Assembly: GCF_013395055.1 (NCBI RefSeq)
Contig: NZ_CP058349.1
Span: forward strand, 186,001 to 250,000
Length of the DNA: 64,000 bases
Reading direction: 5' to 3'
From: Pseudomonas sp. ABC1
Lineage (GTDB): Bacteria; Pseudomonadota; Gammaproteobacteria; Pseudomonadales; Pseudomonadaceae
In this document: piece by piece, positions 1-8,989 of the stretch
Numbering within the stretch: position 1 is the stretch's first letter
Layout: each line of letters opens with the position of its first letter
Program-made: the position numbers and the translations under genes
The notes under the pieces: generated by a model
Databases searched by the model: none
Told to the model about the DNA's origin: nothing
Seen by the model: the letters and a program-made list of their open reading frames with translations, nothing else

Positions 1-989
1 TCGCAAGCAAATCTGGCAAGCAGGTGATCGTGGCCGAGGATGTATCCTTTGCACATGCCGCCGGCGGGGAGACGCTGATTCGTGATTTCTCGATGGTGTT
101 GCAGCGGGGCGACCGTGTCGGTCTGCTGGGCGCCAATGGTACCGGCAAGACAACACTGCTGAAGTTGCTGCTGAGCGACCTGCAACCCAGCAGCGGTCTT
201 ATCGAAACGGGGACCAAGCTGGAAATTGCCTATTTCGACCAGTTGCGTCATCAGTTGGACCTTGAGAAAACCGTGGTCGACAACGTGGCGGAAGGTCGTG
301 ATTTCATCAGCATCGACGGCCAGAACCGCCATGTGCTCAGCTACCTGGGGGATTTTCTGTTCAGCCCTCAACGGGCTCGTACACCGGTCAAGGCGCTGTC
401 AGGGGGAGAGCGGGCGCGCTTGCTGCTGGCCAAGCTGTTCAGCAAGCCGGCCAACCTGCTGGTGCTCGATGAGCCAACCAACGATCTGGATGTGGAAACC
501 CTGGAGCTTCTGGAAGAGGTGCTGCTGGAGTTCAAGGGCACCGTTCTGATCGTGAGCCATGACCGGGCATTCCTCGACAATGTGGTGACCAGCACGCTGG
601 TGTTCGAAGGTAATGGTCGCGTCCGGGAGTATGTCGGTGGATACCAGGACTGGCTGCGCCAGGGTGGTTCCATACGACTGCTGGGTGCTTCGGAGGAAAA
701 ACCGCAGCCGGTTGCCGAGGTCGCCATCCAGACTGCCCAGCCAGTCGCCGCAGCGCCGGCCGAGGCTCCCCGGAAGAAACTCAGCTACAAGCTGCAACGC
801 GAGCTGGAAGCCTTGCCGGGTCAGATCGAGGCGCTCGAAAACGAGATAGGGCGCGTGCAGCAGGATATCGCCAAACCGACCTTCTATCAGCAGGCGCCTG
901 ATGTCACGGCTGCGGCCCTGGCCCGCCTCGAACAGTTGCAGGCCGAGCTGGACGTGCTACTGGAGCGTTGGGCCGAACTGGAGGGATGA
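1..989 (+). CDS. uup: ABC-F family ATPase Uup, C-terminal part (5' end outside window)
   Basis: The reading frame is open to the left edge, so the first ATPase domain lies outside the window. What remains is a second nucleotide-binding domain with Walker A GANGTGKT, ABC signature SGGERARLLLA and Walker B LLVLDEPTNDLD, then a C-terminal coiled coil of about 80 residues that starts KKLSYKLQREL. This domain-plus-coil arrangement without membrane segments is typical of Uup. ABC-F proteins act on ribosomes or, for Uup, also on branched DNA. The GTG at 24 is an internal Val codon, not a start. EttA is a less likely alternative because of the C-terminal coiled coil. Confidence 0.88.
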   Translation, partial: ASKSGKQVIVAEDVSFAHAAGGETLIRDFSMVLQRGDRVGLLGANGTGKTTLLKLLLSDLQPSSGLIETGTKLEIAYFDQLRHQLDLEKTVVDNVAEGRDFISIDGQNRHVLSYLGDFLFSPQRARTPVKALSGGERARLLLAKLFSKPANLLVLDEPTNDLDVETLELLEEVLLEFKGTVLIVSHDRAFLDNVVTSTLVFEGNGRVREYVGGYQDWLRQGGSIRLLGASEEKPQPVAEVAIQTAQPVAAAPAEAPRKKLSYKLQRELEALPGQIEALENEIGRVQQDIAKPTFYQQAPDVTAAALARLEQLQAELDVLLERWAELEG

Positions 990-994
990 GAGGC

Positions 995-1022
995 GGGCAG
1001 GCTGTCCTGCGATGGCCTGCCC
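995..1022. terminator. Hairpin between convergent uup and usp genes
   Basis: An 8-bp perfect stem (GGGCAGGC / GCCTGCCC) encloses a 12-nt loop just after the uup stop and before the end of the converging stress-protein gene. There is no clear T-tract, so a terminator role is inferred from position and stem only. Confidence 0.45.
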
Positions 1023-1039
1023 AGCGCCGCTGTATGGCT

Positions 1040-1474
1040 TCAGGTGTTCTTGCTCAAGCGCACTGCCAGCACGTCGCAGGGCGCACCGTGCAGGATATCG
1101 TCGGTGGTCGAGCCGAGCAGCAGTGCCAGTCCATGCCGGCCATGGCTGCCGACGACGATCAGGTCGCAGCCCAGTTCACCCGCCAGACGATGGACTTCCT
1201 GGCGGGGCTGCCCATAGAGCAGGTGCCGCTGGGCGGTCGGGAGTTCCGGGTATTGTGTGGCGAAGGTGTCCAGGCGGGCGCGGGCCTGTTCGAATTGCTG
1301 CTCCTGCAGCAGTGAAAGGTCCATCGGCACATCGCCACCGAATGCCATGGCCATGGGCTCGATGATGTGCACCAGTTCCAGCTCGGCATCGTTTGCAAGC
1401 GCCTGGGCTTTCTGTACGACGGGCAGGCAGTCCTCGGTCAGGTCGATGGCGACCAGAATATGTTTATAGGTCAT
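1040..1474 (-). CDS. Universal stress protein, UspA family
   Basis: A 144-aa single-domain Usp protein. The N-terminus MTYKHILVAIDLTED is the usual first strand with its nucleotide-binding Asp, and the C-terminal segment VVGSHGRHG...GST resembles the ATP-binding G-x2-G...G-S/T loop, with one residue fewer in the spacer than the textbook pattern. The ATG at 1474 was chosen over a start 30 bases upstream because AGGAG sits 7 nt before it and Usp proteins begin at this point. Expected role: cytoplasmic stress response. It is transcribed against uup. Confidence 0.88.
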   Translation of the reverse strand: MTYKHILVAIDLTEDCLPVVQKAQALANDAELELVHIIEPMAMAFGGDVPMDLSLLQEQQFEQARARLDTFATQYPELPTAQRHLLYGQPRQEVHRLAGELGCDLIVVGSHGRHGLALLLGSTTDDILHGAPCDVLAVRLSKNT

Positions 1475-1616
1475 GGCGGTGCTCCTGAAATAGCGGCTGC
1501 CCAACTTTATACGGCCTCTCGGTCAGGTATTCCAGCGCCAGTTTGTTGCGGAAGTTGCTGTATCATTCCCGCCTTTGCGGCTGATACTTCGCTGTGACGG
1601 CATTCCGAGACGTCCT

Positions 1617-2045
1617 ATGTTGATATTTGAGAACGATTACTCCCTGGCCTGGACCCTCTATGCAGTGGCGGCGCTGGGATGCCTGCTGGTCTGGTGGCGC
1701 ATGACTCGCTGGATGTGGCGCTGGTTGCGCGAGCCCCTGCGCCTGCTGATGGCGGTGTTGTTGCTGACACCGACCATCCTCGATCCGGAGCAGGGTACCT
1801 ACGCCCCGGCCGTGGCGATCACCGCGCTGGATATGCTGTTTCATGTAGGTGACAACGCCTGGCGAGCGGTTTCCGATCTGGCGCTCTATGGGTTGTTTGC
1901 GCTGGGCGGCTATCTTCTGTTCGCGCTGGTGCGCTGGGCTTTCGAACGCAACCGAGGGCCACAGGGCCGCTCGCCTGCGCGCCAGGTGCATGAAGACGAC
2001 GAACCCAGGCCAAGCGTTCGAGAACGGCTCGAGCCACGAATCTAA
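1617..2045 (+). CDS. Small inner-membrane protein, conserved hypothetical
   Basis: A 142-aa protein starting MLIFENDYSLAW. It has about three hydrophobic membrane segments (around residues 9-25, 40-56 and 87-108) and a charged, Arg-rich C-terminal tail. I do not recognise a catalytic motif. It lies 18 bases before the YafJ-like gene on the same strand and probably shares its transcript. An upstream in-frame start at 1575 would add 14 non-hydrophobic residues and is less likely. Confidence 0.7.
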   Translation: MLIFENDYSLAWTLYAVAALGCLLVWWRMTRWMWRWLREPLRLLMAVLLLTPTILDPEQGTYAPAVAITALDMLFHVGDNAWRAVSDLALYGLFALGGYLLFALVRWAFERNRGPQGRSPARQVHEDDEPRPSVRERLEPRI

Positions 2046-2063
2046 GCAGGGCGGAAAGGGCAA

Positions 2064-2840
2064 ATGTGCGAATTGTTGGGCATGAGTGCCAATGTGCCGA
2101 CAGACATCGTCTTCAGCTTCACCGGGCTGATGCAGCGAGGCGGCAAGACCGGCCCGCACAAGGACGGCTGGGGCATCGCCTTCTATGAAGGCAAAGGGCT
2201 GCGGCTTTTCCAGGACCCTGTGGCCAGTTGCGACTCCGAGGTCGCGAAGATGATCCAGCGCTACCAGATCAAGAGCGAAGTGGTGATTGGCCATATTCGC
2301 CACGCCAACGTCGGCAAGGTCGGACTGGTCAATACGCACCCGTTCGTGCGCGAACTCTGGGGCCAGCACTGGTGTTTCGCCCACAATGGTCAACTGGGTG
2401 ACTTTGCACCTGCCAAGGGTTTTTACCAAGCGGTGGGCGATACCGATAGCGAAGCCGCATTCTGCGATCTTCTCAACCGGATACGCTCTGCATTTCCCGA
2501 GGCAACCGACGCCGAGACCTTGCTGCCAACGCTGATCGAGGCCTGCAACGAATACCGTAGAAAGGGCGTGTTCAATTGCCTCTTGAGCAATGGCCAGTGG
2601 TTGTTCAGTTTCTGTTCGAGCAAATTGGCACAGATCACCCGTAGGGCACCGTTCGGCCCGGCGCAACTGAAGGATGCCGACCTGACGGTGGATTTCCAGT
2701 CGGAAACCACGCCCCAGGATGTGGTTACTGTCCTGGCCACCGAACCCTTGACCGAAAATGAACAGTGGAGCCTGCATGAACCCGGGCAGTGGAGCCTGTG
2801 GCGCCTCGGCGAATGCGTGGGCTCAGGGAGAGTCGACTGA
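2064..2840 (+). CDS. Class II glutamine amidotransferase, YafJ-like
   Basis: A 258-aa protein whose Met is followed directly by Cys (MCELLGM), the N-terminal nucleophile of class II (Ntn-type) glutamine amidotransferases. Other family features are the GWGIAFYEG segment near residue 44, IGHIRHANVG near residue 79 and a short THPF motif. The protein is a stand-alone amidotransferase domain, so its acceptor substrate is unknown. Its stop codon overlaps the start of the next gene (TGATG), implying translational coupling with the DUF2937 protein. Confidence 0.88.
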   Translation: MCELLGMSANVPTDIVFSFTGLMQRGGKTGPHKDGWGIAFYEGKGLRLFQDPVASCDSEVAKMIQRYQIKSEVVIGHIRHANVGKVGLVNTHPFVRELWGQHWCFAHNGQLGDFAPAKGFYQAVGDTDSEAAFCDLLNRIRSAFPEATDAETLLPTLIEACNEYRRKGVFNCLLSNGQWLFSFCSSKLAQITRRAPFGPAQLKDADLTVDFQSETTPQDVVTVLATEPLTENEQWSLHEPGQWSLWRLGECVGSGRVD

Positions 2841-3352
2841 TGCTGCGTAGCTATCTGCGTCTGGTGCTGTTTGGCCTGGGCCTGTTGATCGGGGTGCAAT
2901 GGCCTGGCTTTATCGAGGCTTATGCGTTGCGTGTTGATGCGCACCGCCAAGAGGCCGAGATCGGCCTGCAGGGTTTCCGTGAGACGGCGGAAAAATTCTT
3001 CCAGGGCGACCTGAACAAACTGGTCACCCATTATCGCGCCAGTGATGATCCGGTAATCCGCAGTGATGCGCGCAGCCTGGAAATCCTGGTGCAGCGTGTC
3101 GAATTGCTTGACCGGGAATGGCAGGCCATGAACGGCCCCTGGTATGCGCGCGCCTGGCATGTGGCCTTTGCGGCCGATAGCCTGTTGCGGGCCGAGACCT
3201 ACGCGGGCTATCGCTATCAGGTGCTGCTGACACCTGAAGCCATCACTTGGGGGCTTGGCGGCGCGTTGCTATTGTCCTGGCTGGTGGAGCTTGTGTTTCT
3301 GGCCGTGCACCGTCTGCTCGTTGGGCGCCCCCGCGTCTCGCGCTTTTCCTGA
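2840..3352 (+). CDS. DUF2937 family membrane protein
   Basis: A 170-aa protein starting MLRSYLRLVLFGLG, with one N-terminal transmembrane helix, a soluble middle of about 100 residues and a second hydrophobic helix near residues 136-156. This matches the DUF2937 family of small proteobacterial membrane proteins, function unknown. The start at 2840 overlaps the stop of the amidotransferase gene, and the two are probably co-translated. A start 51 bases upstream would lie inside the previous gene and is rejected. Confidence 0.75.
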   Translation: MLRSYLRLVLFGLGLLIGVQWPGFIEAYALRVDAHRQEAEIGLQGFRETAEKFFQGDLNKLVTHYRASDDPVIRSDARSLEILVQRVELLDREWQAMNGPWYARAWHVAFAADSLLRAETYAGYRYQVLLTPEAITWGLGGALLLSWLVELVFLAVHRLLVGRPRVSRFS

Positions 3353-3358
3353 TCCGCA

Positions 3359-4537
3359 CTATCCGGACAGTGCGTCCATGCCACGCTCAAGACCTTGCAG
3401 GGTCAGCGGGTACATACGGCCCTGCAGCAACTCACGGACGATACCGGTCGAGTGTGAGTAGCCCCAGGATTCTTCCGTGTAGGGGTTGATCCAGATGAGC
3501 TTCTTGTAGCGTTCGGTGAAGCGCCGCATCCAGACATGACCGGCTTCTTCGTTCCAGTGTTCGACGCTGCCGCCCGGCTGGGTGATTTCATAGGGCGCCA
3601 TCGAGGCGTCACCGACGAAGATCACCCGGTAGTCCTCGCCATAGGTGTTAAGCAGGTCGAAGGTCGAGGTGCGCTCGGCCATGCGCCGCACGCTGTTCTT
3701 CCACACTGATTCGTAGATGAAATTGTGGAAGTAGAAGTACTCGAGGTGCTTGAACTCGCTGCGGCAGGCCGAGAACAGCTCTTCGCAGACCTGGATATGC
3801 GCATCCATCGAGCCGCCCACGTCGAACAACAGAAGCAGCTTGACCGCATTGCGCCGTTCCGGGCGCATCTGGATGTTCAGCAACCCGCCATCACGCGCCG
3901 TTTCGCTGATGGTGCCCGCCAGATCCAGCTCGTCACGGGCGCCCTGGCGAGCGAACTTGCGCAGGCGACGCAAGGCCATCTTGATCGTACGTGTACCGAT
4001 CTCGACCTGATCATCGAGGTTGCGATATTCACGCTGCTGCCAGACCTTGACCGCCTTGCTCTGGCGCGCACCTTCGCTGCCGATGCGAATGCCCTCGGGG
4101 TTGTAGCCACCCGAGCCGAATGGGCTGGTACCGCCTGTGCCGATCCATTTGCTGCCGCCGGCATGGCGTTCTTTCTGTTCTTCCAGGCGCTGACGAAAGG
4201 CCTCGATCAGTTTATCGAGCCCGCCCAGTGATTGTATCTGCGCGCGCTCCTCGGCTGTCAGGCTGCGCTCGAACGCCTTGCGCAGCCATTCCTCAGGGAT
4301 CAGGGCTTCAAGGTGTTCGTCGAGGTTCTGGAGGCCATTGAAGTAAGCGGAAAAAGCCCGGTCGAACTTGTCGAAATGGCGTTCGTCCTTGACCAGCAGG
4401 CTGCGCGCCAGGAAGTAGAACGCCTCCATATCGGCGAACACCAGGTGCTGCTCCAGGGCCTCATGCAGGTCAAGCAGCTCGCGCAGGGAAACCGGCACCT
4501 TGGCCGTGCGCAATTCGTTGAACAGACCGAGCAGCAT
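3359..4537 (-). CDS. VWA domain-containing CoxE-like protein
   Basis: A 392-aa protein with an N-terminal helical region of about 200 residues and a C-terminal von Willebrand A-like domain. The MIDAS-type loop reads DVGGSMD in place of the classical D-x-S-x-S, so Gly replaces the first Ser; this variant is common in CoxE-type VWA proteins. The gene lies 16 bases downstream of a MoxR ATPase gene on the same strand. MoxR/VWA pairs work as metal-insertion or chaperone modules, but the client here cannot be read from the context. GAGGG precedes the ATG by 7 nt. Confidence 0.85.
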   Translation of the reverse strand: MLLGLFNELRTAKVPVSLRELLDLHEALEQHLVFADMEAFYFLARSLLVKDERHFDKFDRAFSAYFNGLQNLDEHLEALIPEEWLRKAFERSLTAEERAQIQSLGGLDKLIEAFRQRLEEQKERHAGGSKWIGTGGTSPFGSGGYNPEGIRIGSEGARQSKAVKVWQQREYRNLDDQVEIGTRTIKMALRRLRKFARQGARDELDLAGTISETARDGGLLNIQMRPERRNAVKLLLLFDVGGSMDAHIQVCEELFSACRSEFKHLEYFYFHNFIYESVWKNSVRRMAERTSTFDLLNTYGEDYRVIFVGDASMAPYEITQPGGSVEHWNEEAGHVWMRRFTERYKKLIWINPYTEESWGYSHSTGIVRELLQGRMYPLTLQGLERGMDALSG

Positions 4538-4553
4538 GTTCTGTCCCTCGCGT

Positions 4554-5399
4554 TCAGCGCTTTTCGCGCCGGCTCATGAAAGCCAGACGCTCGAGCAGCA
4601 TCACATCCTGCTCGTTCTTGACCAACGCGCCGGCCAGGGGAGGGATGGCCTTGCTCGGGTCGCGCTCGCGCAGCAAGTCCACACCGATCTGGTCGGCCAT
4701 CAGCAGCTTGAGCCAGTCCACCAGTTCGCTGGTGGAGGGTTTCTTCTTCAGGCCGGGTACCTTGCGGATGTCGAAGAATATATCCAGGGCTTCAGCGACC
4801 AGCGTGCTGGCTATGCCGGGATAGTGCACATCGATGATCCGCTCCAGGGTCTTGCGGTCCGGGAAGGCGATGTAGTGGAAGAAACAGCGGCGCAGGAAGG
4901 CATCCGGCAGTTCTTTCTCGTTGTTCGAGGTAATGATGATGATCGGCCGCTGCACGGCCTTGATGGTTTCCCCCGTCTCGTAGACGAAGAACTCCATGCG
5001 GTCGAGCTCCTGCAGCAGATCGTTGGGGAACTCGATATCGGCCTTGTCGATCTCGTCGATCAGCAGGATGGCCCGTTGGGGCGAGGTGAAGGCTTCCCAC
5101 AGCTTGCCCTTGCGAATGTAGTTGCGGACGTCGTTGACCCGTTCGGCGTTCAGCTGCGAGTCGCGCAGTCGGCTGACAGCATCGTATTCGTAGAGTCCCT
5201 GGTGGGCCTTGGTGGTGGACTTGATATGCCAGGTGATCAATGGCGCAGAGAAGGCTTCCGACAATTGCTCGGCAAGCAGCGTCTTGCCAGTGCCGGGCTC
5301 ACCTTTTATCAGCAGTGGGCGTTGCAGGGTGACGGCAGCGTTGACCGCCAGCTTGAGATCGTCGGTGGCGACATAGGAGGCGGTGCCTTCGAATTTCAT
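4554..5399 (-). CDS. MoxR family AAA+ ATPase
   Basis: A 281-aa AAA+ protein beginning MKFEGTASYVATDDLKLA. Walker A is GEPGTGKTLLAEQL, Walker B is AILLIDEIDKAD, and sensor 1 is IIITSNNEKELPDAFLRRC. Family: MoxR, which partners with VWA proteins; the partner gene follows at 3359-4537. The start at 5399 was chosen because homologous proteins start here and an AGGTAG motif lies just upstream. The longer frame to 5582 adds 61 residues without family resemblance. Confidence 0.88.
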   Translation of the reverse strand: MKFEGTASYVATDDLKLAVNAAVTLQRPLLIKGEPGTGKTLLAEQLSEAFSAPLITWHIKSTTKAHQGLYEYDAVSRLRDSQLNAERVNDVRNYIRKGKLWEAFTSPQRAILLIDEIDKADIEFPNDLLQELDRMEFFVYETGETIKAVQRPIIIITSNNEKELPDAFLRRCFFHYIAFPDRKTLERIIDVHYPGIASTLVAEALDIFFDIRKVPGLKKKPSTSELVDWLKLLMADQIGVDLLRERDPSKAIPPLAGALVKNEQDVMLLERLAFMSRREKR

Positions 5400-5834
5400 C
5401 GGTTCTACCTGCGGGCCGGAATTATGTGTTCGACTATATACATGTCCGCGAGATCGGCCAGTATGGCCGGATTCGCTTGGGTACGAACATTGATGTCGAC
5501 CGACTGGGGCAATTATATGCTTGGCATCGTGTGATGAAAGAGCTCTTGAACGCATTTTCTGTGAAGGCTGGCTATTGTACACGTCATGATTACTTCCCTC
5601 GCCACTTGGAGTGGCATGGCAGTTAGCCTGTTCAGGCTATCGCCCCCAGCAGCAATGATGAATACGGAAATTTGATATATAAGATGAAGTTGAGAGTGCG
5701 TGAGCCTCTGCTGTTTGTGTTGAAAACGCTACCGGTCAGTTGCTTTGTACCTAAATATAATCCTGTTCTTTCTGCCGAGTTATAGGTACGTGTGGTATGC
5801 GAAATCAGCACGATTCGGTAGAAATTACGATGGA
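5400..5834. other. Intergenic stretch without a convincing gene
   Basis: A 435-bp region between moxR and the lipoprotein gene. It carries two adjacent short hairpins (GCCACT-TGG-AGTGGC at 5601-5615 and AGCCTG-TT-CAGGCT at 5625-5638). From about 5640 rightward the composition turns AT-rich. The 70-codon minus-strand frame at 5632-5844 has no recognisable features and I do not call it. Confidence 0.5.
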
Positions 5835-6215
5835 TTACAAGCATGAAATAACTGCATTTTTTGCATCATCTTGTTGGGACTGAAGCCAAACATAGTTAGT
5901 AATCCATACGGTTATCTGCGAGCTATTTGGTAATTCTCTAATTTCAGCGCTTAGGTAAAGGTGGCCGAGATCACTAGTTTTGTCTATGCGATAGCCTTGT
6001 ATGAGAGGCCTGACAAATACAAAATTTGGGATTAGCATTGATTCCCAAGCCTGACTCACACACTCGGATATCTCAATCGGGCTTTTTACACTACTCCACT
6101 CAAAACGATTGGCTTCTGCTTTGGATTGACTTGCGGGAGGGCCGGCGCATGCACTTAGAAAGCCTAATGCACTCACAAAAATTGAATTTTTGAAATTTTG
6201 GTAAATTTGTTTCAT
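5835..6215 (-). CDS. Small putative lipoprotein, hypothetical
   Basis: A 126-aa protein. Residues 1-23 look like a lipoprotein signal: Lys near the start, a hydrophobic stretch FVSALGFLSAC, and a lipobox-like LSAC with Cys23 as the lipidation site. The mature part is soluble and has no motif I recognise. AGGAAG lies just before the ATG. Base composition is much more AT-rich than in the neighbours, and with the adjacent transposase remnant this suggests horizontal acquisition. Confidence 0.6.
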   Translation of the reverse strand: MKQIYQNFKNSIFVSALGFLSACAGPPASQSKAEANRFEWSSVKSPIEISECVSQAWESMLIPNFVFVRPLIQGYRIDKTSDLGHLYLSAEIRELPNSSQITVWITNYVWLQSQQDDAKNAVISCL

Positions 6216-6244
6216 TTTCTTCCTTTATGAACTGTGCCGGGTAT

Positions 6245-6830
6245 CACGGAGGCTATTTCGTTTGAGTCAGGTGGAAACGGATATCGCGATCTGACTCTGT
6301 TCGTATAGTGCCTCAAACTCCGCTGGTTGCCTATTTCCAATCGGCGCTGGTGGTTGAACCAAGTCACCCACTTTTGAGTTTCCCATTCCAAGGTCCCTAC
6401 GCTTTTCCATGCATCTCACTTGTGAATCAGCTCAGCTTTGTAGAGGCCGTAATGCTCTTTGCTATCACGTTGTCGTAGCTGTCCTGGTGCTGCCAACTGA
6501 GGATTCAATGTCTGCTTCACCCAGCCGTTCGCTGTAACTAATCGACAGGTATTGCCCCCCCTGTAGCCGTGATGATCCGGACGATGAGGTTCGGGCTGGC
6601 GTGTGTAAAGTGCCTGCTCAAGCGCGTCCAGAGGCATGCACCGACTGACACGCCGGTCGACGATGAACCGGGAATGAACGTCCACGATGAACGCCACATA
6701 GTCGAAGTCAAGCCGGCTATTTTTGTGGTGGCGAAGTGGCTGGCAGTGGCGTAGCCATCGTAGCTAGCCTTTACAGGTTCAGAAATGAGCCGAAGAGGTT
6801 GCTCAAGCCACACTTTGACGAATATGAGTC
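6245..6830 (-). pseudogene. Degenerate IS3-family transposase (OrfB) remnant
   Basis: The minus-strand translation shows fragments of an IS3-family DDE transposase in several frames: VAFIVDVHSRFIV and VSRCMPLDALEQALY (integrase core), then GLYKAELIHK and, further on, WETQKWVTWFNHQR with EIGN, which match the conserved C-terminus. Frameshifts, a stop after the AELIHK segment and a lost stretch around the middle Asp region show that it is non-functional. No intact terminal inverted repeats were recognised. It lies directly upstream of cysK. Confidence 0.7.
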
Positions 6831-6905
6831 AGCATTCGACTTGCCGCCTGGCCATGGGCGACATAGGCTCTTGAACTTGTCTTTGCCTTTTCAGGAACTG
6901 CAAGC

Positions 6906-7880
6906 ATGAGCCGAATTTTTTCCGACAACGCCAGCAGCATTGGTAATACGCCGCTGGTCCTGATCAATCGCCTCGGCCCCAAGGGCGTCAGCATCCTGGC
7001 CAAGATCGAGGGTCGCAACCCGGCCTACTCGGTCAAGTGCCGCATCGGAGCTGGAATGATCTGGGATGCGGAAGAGAAGGGGTTGCTCAAGCCCGGTATG
7101 ACCATCGTCGAGCCGACCTCGGGCAATACCGGTATCGGCCTGGCCTTTGTCGCCGCTTCGCGAGGCTACAAGCTGATCCTGACGATGCCGGCCTCCATGA
7201 GCCTGGAACGACGCAAGGTGCTCAAGGCTCTGGGTGCCGAACTGGTGCTGACCGAGCCGGCCAAGGGCATGAAAGGCGCCATCGAGAAAGCCCAGGAAAT
7301 CGCAGCAGCCGATCCGGCACAATTCTTCCTGCCCCAGCAATTCGAGAACCCGGCCAACCCTGCCATCCACGAGAAGACCACCGGGCCGGAAATCTGGAAT
7401 GACACCGATGGCAATGTCGATGTGCTGGTCGCTGGCGTGGGCACAGGCGGCACCATCACGGGGGTCTCCCGCTATATCAAGCAGACCAAGGGCAAGCCGC
7501 TGTTGAGCGTGGCGGTCGAACCCGCAGGCTCTCCGGTGATCACCCAGGCGCTGGCTGGCGAAGAAATCAAGCCCAGCCCGCACAAGATCCAGGGTATCGG
7601 TGCGGGTTTCGTACCGAAGAACCTCGATTTGTCGCTGGTGGATCGTGTCGATCTTGTCGAGGATGAAGAGGCCAAGGCTGTCGCCCTGCGCCTGATGCGC
7701 GAAGAAGGCATTCTTGCGGGTATCTCGGGTGGTGCGGCGATGGCGGCGGCTATTCGTCTGGCCGAGCAGCCGGAGATGCAGGGCAAGAATATCGTCGTCA
7801 TCCTGCCGGACTCGGGCGAGCGTTACCTGTCGACGATGCTGTTTGCTGATCTGTTCGATGAAAAAGAACTGGTGCAGTGA
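6906..7880 (+). CDS. cysK: Cysteine synthase A (O-acetylserine sulfhydrylase)
   Basis: A 324-aa PLP enzyme that makes L-cysteine from O-acetylserine and sulfide. The PLP lysine lies in NPAYSVKCRIG (K44), the substrate loop is EPTSGNTGIGLAF, and the phosphate-binding loop is GVGTGGTITGV. Length and C-terminus fit CysK; CysM-type proteins are shorter. AGGA lies 9 nt before the ATG at 6906. The IS3 remnant ends less than 80 bases upstream, so the native promoter region may have been altered. Confidence 0.93.
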   Translation: MSRIFSDNASSIGNTPLVLINRLGPKGVSILAKIEGRNPAYSVKCRIGAGMIWDAEEKGLLKPGMTIVEPTSGNTGIGLAFVAASRGYKLILTMPASMSLERRKVLKALGAELVLTEPAKGMKGAIEKAQEIAAADPAQFFLPQQFENPANPAIHEKTTGPEIWNDTDGNVDVLVAGVGTGGTITGVSRYIKQTKGKPLLSVAVEPAGSPVITQALAGEEIKPSPHKIQGIGAGFVPKNLDLSLVDRVDLVEDEEAKAVALRLMREEGILAGISGGAAMAAAIRLAEQPEMQGKNIVVILPDSGERYLSTMLFADLFDEKELVQ

Positions 7881-8022
7881 GCGCAAGGCCGTGAGTTGCC
7901 GGTTTTCCGCGAGGCACACTGCTGGCCGGTAGGTAAATCCACTGTATCCCCTCGCAGGGGCGGCATTCTGCTTTTACGGGTAGGATGCCAACCCTTTTCG
8001 CTGCGAAAGGCACTCATGCTCC

Positions 8023-8667
8023 ATGGCTCGCCCGCAATGTTCCCGCTGCTGCCGTCCTGCCAGCCACTGCTTGTGTCCACTGATACCGGACCTCGCCAGC
8101 CATACCCGTGTCTTGATCCTGCAACACCACAGTGAGACCGGGCATGCATTGAATACTGCTCGCCTGGCTGCGCTCGGCTTGCGTAATGCGCAACTCTGGG
8201 TCGGTGAGCGTTTCGAGGCTCTGGAGGCCTTGCTGGCTGCCGAGATGGAAGGCGTTGCACTGCTGTTTCCGGACGAGTCGGGGCGCGAGCCTGCCTGTGG
8301 GGCGATACCGTCGAAACCGGGGCTATTGCTGGTGCCGGATGGCAGTTGGCGCAAAGCGCGCAAGATCCTTCACCTGAATCCATGCCTGAAGTGCCTGCCT
8401 CGGATTAGCCTGCCGGCCGGGCAAGTCAGTCGCTACCGTATTCGTAAAGCGCCGATGGCAGGGGCCTTGTCTACGGTGGAAGCAGTGGTTCAGGTGCTGA
8501 ACAGACTGGAAGCGCCTACGCGTTTCGATGAGCTGCTACGGCCTTTCGAGGCGCTGATCGAGGGGCAGATCGAGGCGATGGGAGAGGATACGTTCCAGCG
8601 TAATCATGTCGGCAAGGGCGCCGATACGTACGCGACGACCAGTCCGGAACCGGACCGGTCGACCTAG
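8023..8667 (+). CDS. DTW domain protein, tRNA-uridine aminocarboxypropyltransferase-like (TapT/YfiP family)
   Basis: A 214-aa protein of the DTW family, whose studied members transfer the 3-amino-3-carboxypropyl group of SAM to uridine 47 of tRNA (acp3U). A zinc-binding-like N-terminus CSRCCRPASHCLC (residues 6-18) precedes the catalytic part. The name-giving motif reads PDGSWRKA here, with Ser replacing the usual Thr of D-x-T-W. The C-terminal Pro-rich/Arg segments are as expected. The family call is firm and the activity inferred. Confidence 0.82.
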   Translation: MARPQCSRCCRPASHCLCPLIPDLASHTRVLILQHHSETGHALNTARLAALGLRNAQLWVGERFEALEALLAAEMEGVALLFPDESGREPACGAIPSKPGLLLVPDGSWRKARKILHLNPCLKCLPRISLPAGQVSRYRIRKAPMAGALSTVEAVVQVLNRLEAPTRFDELLRPFEALIEGQIEAMGEDTFQRNHVGKGADTYATTSPEPDRST

Positions 8668-8674
8668 GCGAGAG

Positions 8675-8989
8675 TCAGGCTGGGAAGAGCTCGCTCAATT
8701 TGAGCGCCAGCATCATGTCGCCTTCGGTGCGCAGGCGGCCACCCATGAAGGCCTGCATGCCGTCCGTTTCACCGCTGATGATGCCCTTGATGGTCTCACT
8801 GTCCATGATCAGGGTGACGTTGGCATCGTCGGACTCGCCTTCCTTGAATTCGCCGGTTCCGTCCTTGACGACCAGATAGTAGTTGCTGGCATCGGTGATG
8901 TTGAACTGGAAGATCAGGTCCAGGCCGGCAGCGGCGCTGGCGTTGAACTTGGCTTGCATACCCTTGATGGTTTCGTCTACGGAGCTCAT
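8675..8989 (-). CDS. SCP2 sterol-binding domain protein
   Basis: A 104-aa single-domain protein beginning MSSVDETIKGMQAKFN. It contains the SCP2 fold pattern of a central sheet (LIFQFNITDASNYYLVVKDG), the acidic turn, NVTLIMDSETI and the C-terminal GRLRTEGDMMLALKL helix. Such stand-alone SCP2 proteins bind lipids or fatty acyl groups; the ligand is unknown. The ATG at 8989 has AAGGAA 7 nt upstream, and the longer frame to 9106 adds 39 residues without family similarity. Confidence 0.85.
   Translation of the reverse strand: MSSVDETIKGMQAKFNASAAAGLDLIFQFNITDASNYYLVVKDGTGEFKEGESDDANVTLIMDSETIKGIISGETDGMQAFMGGRLRTEGDMMLALKLSELFPA

Noticed and set aside
5632..5844. A 70-codon minus-strand frame
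   Set aside because: No ribosome-binding site or recognisable feature; overlaps the end of the lipoprotein gene.
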